DNA from: Herbaspirillum frisingense GSF30
GTDB lineage: Bacteria > Pseudomonadota > Gammaproteobacteria > Burkholderiales > Burkholderiaceae_D
Length of the DNA stretch: 64,000 bases
Assembly: GCF_000300975.2 (NCBI RefSeq)
Contig: NZ_AEEC02000017.1
Span: 53,594-117,593 of the forward strand
Direction of reading: 5' to 3'
The notes under the pieces are model-generated. The model was not told the DNA's origin. It made no database searches and worked only from the letters and a program-made list of their open reading frames with translations. The translations under genes and the position numbers were made by a program. Below are positions 44,971 to 51,801 of this stretch, in pieces. The number at the start of each line of letters is the position of its first letter. Position 1 is the first letter of the stretch.

Positions 44971-45471
44971 ATGTTTTTTGCCAAGAAGAATCGTTTCGTT
45001 GCAGCTTCCATCGCCGCCGTCGTCCTGGCCTCCAGCGCTCCGGCTTCCTTCGCCGCCACCGCCAGCGGCACGCTGACCATCAGCGCCTCGGTGGTTGCCG
45101 CCTGCACCGTGGTCGGCTCGGCCATCGCCTTCGGCGCCTACACCCAGAGCGTGGTCAACCAGTCCGGCACCATCACCGTGCTCTGCACCAATGGCACCGC
45201 CTACAACGTCGGCCTGGATGCCGGCACCGGAAGCGGCTCCACCGTCAGCAGCCGCAAGATGAGCGCGGCCGGCGGTGGCACCCTGAACTATGCCCTCTAC
45301 CGCGATGCAGCCCGCACCAACAACTGGGGCTCGACCATCGGCACCGATACCGCCACCGGCACCGGCTCGGGCCTGACCCAGACGCTGACCGTCTACGGCC
45401 AGATTCCCGCCGCCCAGACCCCGCTGGCCGGCGCCTACTCGGATACCGTCACGGTCACGCTGACCTACTGA
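44971..45471 (+). CDS. Spore coat U/Csu-type fimbrial subunit 3 (CsuA/B-like)
   Basis: This 166-residue secreted protein has a signal peptide (MFFAKKNRFVAASIAAVVLASSAPASFA) and a single SCPU domain ('SGTLTISASVVAACTVVGSAIAFGAY', 'GTAYNVGLDAGTGSGSTVSSRKM', C-terminal 'YGQIPAAQTPLAGAYSDTVTVTLTY'). It resembles subunit 1 more than subunit 2. A clean GGAG site fixes the start at 44971. The 226-bp gap from subunit 2 contains GGCGTCGC-type imperfect repeats and perhaps its own promoter. Confidence 0.9.
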   Translation: MFFAKKNRFVAASIAAVVLASSAPASFAATASGTLTISASVVAACTVVGSAIAFGAYTQSVVNQSGTITVLCTNGTAYNVGLDAGTGSGSTVSSRKMSAAGGGTLNYALYRDAARTNNWGSTIGTDTATGTGSGLTQTLTVYGQIPAAQTPLAGAYSDTVTVTLTY

Positions 45472-45624
45472 GACAAATACGCTGCACGCGCCCGGCAGCC
45501 GCATGCCGAAGCGCCTTTGAAGCCGGACTTGAGCAGCTGCAGCACGAAAGTTACTTGACTAAAGCTTAACTTGCGGACTACAACGTCAACACGACCAGAT
45601 AACCGGGGAAAACCGGAGGGGGTA

Positions 45625-45661
45625 AACGGTGCACTTCGCGCAGAAGTGCACCGTTTTTTTT
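45625..45661. terminator. Strong terminator between the fimbria cluster and the E1 gene
   Basis: A perfect 13-bp stem AACGGTGCACTTC/GAAGTGCACCGTT with a 5-base loop followed by T8; serves the plus-strand pilin gene and possibly the minus-strand E1 gene. Confidence 0.92.
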
Positions 45662-45694
45662 CGCCCTCCGTCACCTTCCTTCGTCCTCCTTCCC

Positions 45695-48310
45695 TCAGCC
45701 TTGAGCAAAGACGGCCTGCACCAGGCTTGCCTGCTGGGCGTAATGGCTGGCCTTGGAGGCGGTCGGCCCGGAGGCGGTATCCGGGCGATAGACCGCACGC
45801 AGGCGCACCGTCTCCGGCAAGGCGGCTTCGATGGCATCGCGCACGCACAGCCAGGCACCCTGGTTACGCTCTTCTTCCTGTACCCACACCACTTCCTGCA
45901 ACTGCGGATAGCTGCGCAGGACGTCACCCAGTTGCGCCGTCGGGAAGGGATAGAGCTGCTCCACCGGCAGCAGCGCGGTGTCCTGGTCCTGCGCGCTGGC
46001 GCGGGCATCGGCCAGGTCGTAGCGCACCTTGCCGCTGCACAACACGACACGCCGTACCGCGGACGCTTGCGGCCCCTCAGGGTCGCCCAGCAGCGGCTGG
46101 AAGCCCTGCTCCAGCAAGTCCGATAGCGGGGAACTGGCACGCGGCTCCCCATGCAGCACCGACTTGGGCGTAAAGACCACCAGCGGCCGGTCCGCATGCA
46201 GGGCCTGATCGCGCAGAAGGTGGAACCACTGCGCCGAACTGGAGGGATAGGCCACCCGGATATTCTGACCCGCGCACAGCAGCAGCATGCGACTGAGATA
46301 GCCGGTGGAATGTTCCGGCCCCACGCCTTCGTAGCCATGCGGCAGCAGCATCGTCAACGCCGACGCATAGCCCCACTTGCCACGACCGGAGGTGATGTAC
46401 TGGTCGATCATGATCTGGGCGCCGTTGACGAAGTCACCGAACTGGGCTTCCCAGATCGTCAGCGCATCCGGGCGCGCCTGCACGCTGAAGCCGTACTCGA
46501 AACCGACCACCGCTTCTTCGCTCAGGGGCGAATTGATCACTTCCAGGCTGGCGCGGGGTGCTGCGACTTCGCGCAGGGGCAGGAAGGACCGCTGCTGTGC
46601 CTGCGCCTCATCCACCGCATGCCACACGGCATGACGTTGCATGAAGGTGCCGCGCTGCACGTCCATGCCGGAAATGCGCACGCCGTGACCGGCACTGAGC
46701 AGGGAGGCATAGGCCATGTTCTCGGCAAAATTCCAGCTGCACGGGTGCTCGGGCGCGGCCACGCTGTGCTGCCATTGCGCGATCAGCTTGACGATGGCCG
46801 GATGTGGTTCGAATCCAGCCGGCAGGCGTGTCATCCGCTCCACCCATTGACGCATCTGGTTCAGACTGGGCGCGGCTGCCGCTTCGGAGGTCTTGTCCTG
46901 CGTACGCTCCGAGGTCGAGGTCGAGGTCGAGGTCGCCGCCGACGCTGCGGTATGACCTGGACGGCTGGCCCTGAAGGCGGTCAGCGCCTGCTGGCTGCTG
47001 GTGGCCAGCAGGGCGGCTCCCGCATCCGAACCAGGCCATCCGGATTGTGCGTACAGCCGGGTCACCGAGGGATGCTTGTCGATGAAGCCATGCAGCAGCG
47101 GCTGGGTCACGGTAGCCGTGTCCTGCTCGGCGTGTCCCCAGCGGCGATAGCCGACCAGGTCGATGACCACATCGGCGTGGAACTGCATGCGGTAGTCAAA
47201 GGCGATGCGCGCCGCGCGCAACACCGCCTCCGGCTGGTCGGCATTGACGTGCAGCACCGGCGCGCCGACGATGCGGGCGATGTCGGTGCAGTAGCCGTGG
47301 TTTTCCGGATCCAGCGGGTTGGGTGTGGTAAAGCCGATCTGGTTGTTGACGATCACGTGAACCGTGCCGCCCACGTCGTAACCCGGATGCTGGGCCAGCT
47401 TGAGCGACTCCATCACCACGCCCTGGCCGCAGAAGGCGGCGTCGCCATGGATCACCACCGAGGCGGGCGGCGCTGCCTGGGGATGACTGGCGCGGTAACC
47501 GCGGGCCATGCCCAGCAGGACCGGATAGGCGCTCTCCAGGTGCGAGGGGTTGTGCGCCAGGAACAGGCCGACCTGGCCCAGTGCGGTATGGCGCACGGCC
47601 TCGGCGCCCAGGTGGTAGGGCAGATCCACCGCGCTGGCGGCGGCCGGGGTGGTTTTGCTGGCATCGAAGTAGGCCACGATCTCGGCAGCCGGCATCTGCA
47701 TCAGGTTCACCAGCAGGTTGAGGCGACCACGATGCGGCATGGCGAAGAACAGCTTGTCCAGCTGGTAGAAGCTGCAACGCTCCACCAGGGTATCCATCAA
47801 CAGGAGCAGGCTTTCGCAACCTTCCAGGGAAAAACGCTTGGCCTGCGGATAGTCTTGCTGCAGATAGTTTTCCCACTGCTCGGCGGCTGCCAGGCGGGCC
47901 AGGATGGCCGCGCGTTCCTGCGCCTGCGGCTCGGCGCCGGGGTCACGGGCAGCAAGACGCGCGAGCAGCCACTGACGGCGCGGCTCGTCGCGCACGCCGC
48001 TGCAGTCCAGTGCGAGCGGGCCGCAGAACAGCCGGCTCAGGTGATGGGTCAGCTCCTTGACATTGGTCAGGCCCAGGCCGTCGAGGAAGCGATGCTGTGC
48101 CAGCGCGATGTCCTCGTCCTCCAGCCCGTGCGTCTGCGGCAGGAGAGCCGCAATGTCGGGCACCGAGATCGTGCCCAGGGGATCGATATCGGCGATGCGA
48201 TACCCCTCGTTGCGGTAGGCATCGATGAAGGACTGGATGCGGGCATGCGCCAGGGCCTGGCGCGCTGTGGAGGAAGTCTGCCCGAGTGAACTCGGAGAAT
48301 GAAGTGGCAT
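45695..48310 (-). CDS. Stand-alone 2-oxoglutarate dehydrogenase E1 paralogue
   Basis: This 871-residue thiamine-diphosphate E1 component has 'HRGRLNLLVNLMQMPAAEI', the ThDP/Mg site 'HGDAAFCGQGVVMESLKLAQ..NNQIGFTT', 'EEAVVGFEYGFSVQ..TIWEAQFGDFVNGAQIMIDQYITSG' and 'LLPHGYEGVGPEHSTGYLSR'. It is shorter than E. coli SucA (933 residues). No E2 (sucB) or E3 (lpd) genes are adjacent, so it is a second E1, perhaps for 2-oxoadipate (DHTKD1-like) or another 2-oxoacid. A Thr-Ser microsatellite interrupts the chain at about residue 460. The ATG at 48310 follows a short AAAGG site. Confidence 0.87.
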   Translation of the reverse strand: MPLHSPSSLGQTSSTARQALAHARIQSFIDAYRNEGYRIADIDPLGTISVPDIAALLPQTHGLEDEDIALAQHRFLDGLGLTNVKELTHHLSRLFCGPLALDCSGVRDEPRRQWLLARLAARDPGAEPQAQERAAILARLAAAEQWENYLQQDYPQAKRFSLEGCESLLLLMDTLVERCSFYQLDKLFFAMPHRGRLNLLVNLMQMPAAEIVAYFDASKTTPAAASAVDLPYHLGAEAVRHTALGQVGLFLAHNPSHLESAYPVLLGMARGYRASHPQAAPPASVVIHGDAAFCGQGVVMESLKLAQHPGYDVGGTVHVIVNNQIGFTTPNPLDPENHGYCTDIARIVGAPVLHVNADQPEAVLRAARIAFDYRMQFHADVVIDLVGYRRWGHAEQDTATVTQPLLHGFIDKHPSVTRLYAQSGWPGSDAGAALLATSSQQALTAFRASRPGHTAASAATSTSTSTSERTQDKTSEAAAAPSLNQMRQWVERMTRLPAGFEPHPAIVKLIAQWQHSVAAPEHPCSWNFAENMAYASLLSAGHGVRISGMDVQRGTFMQRHAVWHAVDEAQAQQRSFLPLREVAAPRASLEVINSPLSEEAVVGFEYGFSVQARPDALTIWEAQFGDFVNGAQIMIDQYITSGRGKWGYASALTMLLPHGYEGVGPEHSTGYLSRMLLLCAGQNIRVAYPSSSAQWFHLLRDQALHADRPLVVFTPKSVLHGEPRASSPLSDLLEQGFQPLLGDPEGPQASAVRRVVLCSGKVRYDLADARASAQDQDTALLPVEQLYPFPTAQLGDVLRSYPQLQEVVWVQEEERNQGAWLCVRDAIEAALPETVRLRAVYRPDTASGPTASKASHYAQQASLVQAVFAQG
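46911..46934. repeat. In-frame hexanucleotide microsatellite in the E1 gene
   Basis: GAGGTC repeated four times; on the coding strand it encodes a (Thr-Ser) run within the linker 'TSTSTSTSERTQDKTSE'. Gain or loss of units keeps the frame and changes linker length. Confidence 0.85.
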
Positions 48311-48560
48311 GGCGAACCTTTCTGGGCAAGTGCACGGACATGTCGCATCACGCTCGACAACGAGCTCGAGATCATTTCGAAATCGAAATTGCGGACATGC
48401 CCTTGACGGAAAAGACGATGATCGCGTCCTCACCCGCAATGCCTGCGGATGGGACGCCTTGTTCTTGTCACGACCGGCCGTGAATGGCCGGCCATGGTCT
48501 CCTCACGGCCCCTCTTACCACACTGCGTTCACACAAAAAACGGGTAACCCTATCCGTCTA

Positions 48561-50195
48561 CTAGCCCTGGATCAGGGACAGCTCGGGCTGGATGATCTTT
48601 TCGCGCACGCCACCGCGTGCCGCGCCGGCATAGCCGGAATGGGCGATCAGTTCGCTCAGGCGGAAACGTCCCATCAGGGCCGACAACTGCTCGGCCTGGG
48701 CCTGCAAGGCCTTGGAGGCGGCAGCGTTCTGCTCCACCAGGGCGGAGTTTTCCTGGGTCATCTGGTCCATCTGGCTGATGGCCTGGTTGATCTGCTCGAT
48801 GCCTTCGCTCTGCTCCTTGCTGGAGGCGCTGATGTCGGTGATCAGATCGGTCGCGTGCTTGATGCTGGCGATGACTTCATCGATGGTGGCCACGGTCTGT
48901 TCGACGATGGTGCTGCCCGCCTTGACGTGACTGACCGAACCTTCGATCAGGGATTTGATTTCCTTGGCGGCCACGGCGCTACGCTGGGCCAGGCCGCGCA
49001 CTTCGCTGGCCACCACGGCAAAACCGCGACCGTGTTCGCCGGCACGGGCTGCTTCGACTGCCGCGTTCAGGGCCAGCAGGTTGGTCTGGAAGGCGATGCC
49101 GTCAATCACGGCGATGATGTCCGCGATCTTGCCGGAAGAAGTGCTGATGGCGCTCATGATGTTGACCACCTGCTCGACCGAGGCGCCGCCGCGCACGGCC
49201 ACGTCCGAGGCCGAGACGGCGAGCTGGCTGGCTTGCAAGGCGTTGTCGGCATTCTGGCGCACTGCCGAGGTCAGCTGCTCCATGGCCGAGGCGGTTTCCT
49301 CCAGGGAGCTGGCCTGCTGTTCGGTGCGGTCCGACAGGCTCAGGTTGCCCTGTGCCAGTTCGCGTGCGGCCATGTCGATCGCCGAGGTGCCGTTGCGCAC
49401 GTTGGAGACGGTGTCATGCAGGTTATCGCTCATGTGCTGCAGCGCTTGCAGCAGGCGGCTGATCTCGTCCTTGCCCTTGGCCTGCAGGCGATAGGACAAG
49501 TCACCCTGCGCCACGGTCTCGGCCAGCATGACCGCGTGACGCACCGGGGCGGTGATGGAACGCGTGATCAGCACCCCGACCACCGAGGCCAGTACCACGG
49601 CCACGGCCGACAGCACCAGCATCTGGATCACGGCCATCTGGCCGTCTTCGGCTGCCTGGCTGGCATCGACCACCATTTCCTTGGCTAGCGAATTGACCAT
49701 CTTGTCGACCATGACGAAGTAGTCCAGCTGGAGCTTGGACATGTCGCCCTGGTACAGCGTGGTGGCGGCGGCGCGGTCTTCATTCTTCATCAGTTCGAAG
49801 AACTTGCGCACGGCCACGCCATAGGCTGCGCGAGCAGTGGTCTGCTCGGCGTAGAGGGCCTTGGTCTTGTCGGAATCGAGCATGCCTTCAAGCTGCTTGT
49901 AGGCCTCGGTGTTGGCCTTGCGCAGGCCGGCGTATTCGTCCATGTACTTGGCCGACGCTTCCGGTGTGGCGGCCAGCAGGATGTTGCTCAATACTGCGTT
50001 GGCCTTGTAGCCATTGTTCTTGATCTGGTTGCTCAAGGCGATGAGCTGGTACTTCTCGTTGACGATGCTGTTGATTTCAGCGTTGTTGGAAGACTGGTTC
50101 CGGATCCCGACCGTGGCGGTCACCACGATCAGCAACAAGACCACTGCAAATGCTGCGCCCAAGCGGACGCCAATGTTGAAATTGGCGAGCTTCAT
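48561..50195 (-). CDS. Methyl-accepting chemotaxis protein
   Basis: This 544-residue chemoreceptor has TM1 (residues 9-30, '[23 protein letters not shown]'), a periplasmic four-helix-bundle sensor domain ('4HB_MCP', about 31-190), TM2 ('[19 protein letters not shown]'), HAMP, and a signalling domain with the hairpin tip '[37 protein letters not shown]'. It lacks the C-terminal NWETF-like pentapeptide, so adaptation would rely on other receptors. The ligand is unknown; 4HB receptors often sense amino acids. It is a single gene. Confidence 0.93.
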   Translation of the reverse strand: MKLANFNIGVRLGAAFAVVLLLIVVTATVGIRNQSSNNAEINSIVNEKYQLIALSNQIKNNGYKANAVLSNILLAATPEASAKYMDEYAGLRKANTEAYKQLEGMLDSDKTKALYAEQTTARAAYGVAVRKFFELMKNEDRAAATTLYQGDMSKLQLDYFVMVDKMVNSLAKEMVVDASQAAEDGQMAVIQMLVLSAVAVVLASVVGVLITRSITAPVRHAVMLAETVAQGDLSYRLQAKGKDEISRLLQALQHMSDNLHDTVSNVRNGTSAIDMAARELAQGNLSLSDRTEQQASSLEETASAMEQLTSAVRQNADNALQASQLAVSASDVAVRGGASVEQVVNIMSAISTSSGKIADIIAVIDGIAFQTNLLALNAAVEAARAGEHGRGFAVVASEVRGLAQRSAVAAKEIKSLIEGSVSHVKAGSTIVEQTVATIDEVIASIKHATDLITDISASSKEQSEGIEQINQAISQMDQMTQENSALVEQNAAASKALQAQAEQLSALMGRFRLSELIAHSGYAGAARGGVREKIIQPELSLIQG

Positions 50196-50979
50196 CGCTA
50201 CCCCCTCTTAATCCCATTAGATGCCAAACGTGCAGGCCATCGCAGGAAGACGATACGATTGGTCGTCACCCTGCTCCTGCTGTCACTGCACTACGCGCGA
50301 ATCCGCTACTGCATCTCGATGGGTTCTTCTTACATCTTTGGGGAGCGGCTCAAGCCCTCTTCCTCGGCCTGTGTGACAGGCCGGGTTCCCTCAAAAACAT
50401 TATTGCGCCCCGGCGTATGCCGGTCTCCTGTTTTGAGAAACTGCAAATTCCGGCTTAGTGTAAGCATTTCCAGTGGGAAATAGTACGGAAAACTCAAATT
50501 TTTTCTAGCGTGTCGCGTAATCTTCCCAGTCGGCAACTGTGTCTTTTCCAAATAGGGGTAGGCGTGTTAGAGATATGCTTCTTGGCTCCGCAATTTTTTT
50601 CTGCGCAAAACAAAAACGCCCCGTTCTTGCGAACGAGGCGTTTTATCTGGCGCAGCGGCAGGGGCTCTCCTACACACGCGCAGGCCGCGGAATCGCTTGC
50701 AAGCGATTCCCTTCTCGCCCCGCCGGGAGCCGCGCAGGCGGCTCCCTCCACTCCGCTGGTTTTTGCTGCGCAAAAACAAAAACGCCCCGTTCTTGCGAAC
50801 GAGGCGTTTTATCTGGCGGAGCGGACGGGGCTCTCCTACACATGCGCAGGCCGCGGAATCGCTTGCAAGCGATTCCCTTCTCGCCCCGCCGGGAGCCGCG
50901 CAGGCGGCTCCCTCCACTCCGCTGGTTTTTGCTGCGCAAAAACAAAAACGCCCCGTTCTTGCGAACGAGGCGTTTTATC
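50196..50979. other. 784-bp non-coding region between the chemoreceptor and tRNA-Asp
   Basis: The right part is made of the tandem 166-bp repeats (50601-50999). The left part holds the chemoreceptor promoter and a hairpin CGGCCTGT-GTG-ACAGGCCG (50365-50383). Reading frames found here span repeats and tRNA sequence on both strands and are not genes. Confidence 0.75.
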
Positions 50980-50999
50980 TGGCGGAGCGGACGGGGCTC
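50601..50999. repeat. Tandem 166-bp repeats carrying tRNA-Asp 3' ends and a terminator
   Basis: Two almost identical full units (50601-50765, 165 bp; 50766-50931, 166 bp) and a third partial unit from 50932 that runs into the real tRNA-Asp gene. Each begins CTGCGCAAAA, contains the terminator hairpin ACGCCCCGTTC/GAACGAGGCGT and then about 20 bp of the tRNA-Asp 3' end (GGCGGAGCGGACGGGGCTC; unit 1 has small changes). Units 1 and 2 continue with a perfect 20-bp palindrome GAATCGCTTGCAAGCGATTC and a GGGAGCCGC/GCGGCTCCC hairpin. Confidence 0.88.
50945..50976 (-). terminator. Terminator of the tRNA-Val/tRNA-Asp transcript
   Basis: A long stem AAAACGCCcCGTTC with loop TTGC and a U-rich 3' side on the minus strand, directly behind tRNA-Asp. 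Copies occur in the two repeat units further along. Confidence 0.85.
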
Positions 51000-51056
51000 G
51001 AACCCGCGACCCCCGGCGTGACAGGCCGGTATTCTAACCAACTGAACTACCGCTCC
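50980..51056 (-). tRNA. tRNA-Asp (GTC)
   Basis: 77-nt tRNA including an encoded CCA end; acceptor GGAGCGG/CCGCTCC, D-arm 'GTTCAGTTGGTTAGAAT', anticodon loop CTGTCAC giving anticodon GTC, T-arm GCGGG-TTCGAGC-CCCGT. It is the last gene of the minus-strand tRNA pair, and its 3' end is duplicated in the tandem repeats downstream. Confidence 0.95.
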
Positions 51057-51081
51057 TAAACTGGTGCCGACTGCAAGATGC

Positions 51082-51157
51082 TGGTGGGCGCTGAGAGGCT
51101 CGAACTCCCGACCTAAGCCTTGTAAGGGCTCCGCTCTACCAACTGAGCTAAGCGCCC
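51082..51157 (-). tRNA. tRNA-Val (TAC)
   Basis: 76 nt with encoded CCA; acceptor GGGCGCT/AGCGCCC, D-arm GCTC-AGTTGGTA-GAGC, anticodon loop CTTACAA giving TAC, T-arm 'GGGAGTTCGAGCCTCTC'-like. It lies 25 bp upstream of tRNA-Asp in the same transcript, close behind hupB. Confidence 0.95.
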
Positions 51158-51206
51158 GGCAACCTTAACAGTCTCGTTGCTTGGTTACCGCTGCAACGAA
51201 AGAACA

Positions 51207-51479
51207 TTATTTTATAGCATCTTTTAATGCTTTGCCAGCTTTAAATTTAGGAACCTTGGACGCCTTGATCTTGAGGGCCGCTCCGGTCTGGGGATTGCGT
51301 CCAGTCCGGGCCGCGCGCTTGCCAACGGCGAAGGTGCCGAAACCCACCAGGGTCACGGTACCGTTCTTTTTCAGCGTGGTCTTGACTGCCCCAATGAATG
51401 CGTCCACTGCACGTCCAGCCGCTGCCTTGGAAATATCCGCTGCACCGGCAATGTGTTCTATCAGTTCGCCTTTATTCAC
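51207..51479 (-). CDS. hupB: HU-family nucleoid DNA-binding protein
   Basis: This 90-residue protein is a typical HU subunit: '[27 protein letters not shown]', '[25 protein letters not shown]' (the beta-arm region with the RxGRNPxTG signature) and '[15 protein letters not shown]'. It bends and compacts DNA. The start is a GTG with a GAGGGG site just upstream. It follows lon, the conserved lon-hupB order in many betaproteobacteria, with 322 bp between, including a terminator and its own promoter region. Confidence 0.95.
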   Translation of the reverse strand: MNKGELIEHIAGAADISKAAAGRAVDAFIGAVKTTLKKNGTVTLVGFGTFAVGKRAARTGRNPQTGAALKIKASKVPKFKAGKALKDAIK

Positions 51480-51507
51480 TTACGCCCCTCGAACAAGTAT
51501 TTGATCT

Positions 51508-51521
51508 GTTTGAATTCAAAC
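51508..51521. promoter_or_regulatory. Perfect 14-bp palindrome upstream of hupB
   Basis: GTTTGAATTCAAAC, immediately 5' of the hupB ribosome site; a possible binding site or simply a chance AT-rich dyad. Confidence 0.35.
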
Positions 51522-51717
51522 GACAACGCCCGGGCTCCGACATATCGCGACCGAGCCCTGCTGCCCGTCGATTGCCTTACGGAAAAATTCCGCAGCGGCT
51601 ATTAAACAAGCCGCATCCCCAGGTGTCAAGCGGGTTTCCGGCATTGTCGCGATTTTCAGTGAGGATCTTCCCTTCATCCCAGTAGGCGGGAAAGTGAATC
51701 ATGCCGCGAACCGGCGT

Positions 51718-51746
51718 AAAAAAAGCGCCCCGCAAGAGGCGCTTTT
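51718..51746 (-). terminator. Terminator of lon
   Basis: AAAAGCGCC-N8-GGCGCTTTT with a run of A's on the plus strand giving U's on the minus-strand transcript, about 55 bp after the lon stop. Confidence 0.88.
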
Positions 51747-51801
51747 GACAAACCGCTGTGCAGCAGGCTACCTGCACAGCCAGTCCGACATGTCAGACAT
51801 T

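Larger units (their letters stand above)
51480..51801. other. 322-bp spacer between lon and hupB
   Basis: Contains the lon terminator at 51718-51746 and the hupB promoter region, which includes a perfect 14-bp palindrome GTTTGAATTCAAAC at 51508-51521, about 29 bp before the hupB start. No small gene is evident. Confidence 0.5.

Noticed and set aside
50601..50999. Tandem repeats considered as a CRISPR array
   Set aside because: Units are 166 bp and nearly identical throughout, with no unique spacers and no cas genes.
50510..51059. Overlapping open frames on both strands across the tandem repeats and tRNA-Asp
   Set aside because: Their 'RTRD' and 'GGAD' tails are translations of the tRNA gene and repeat; not protein-coding.
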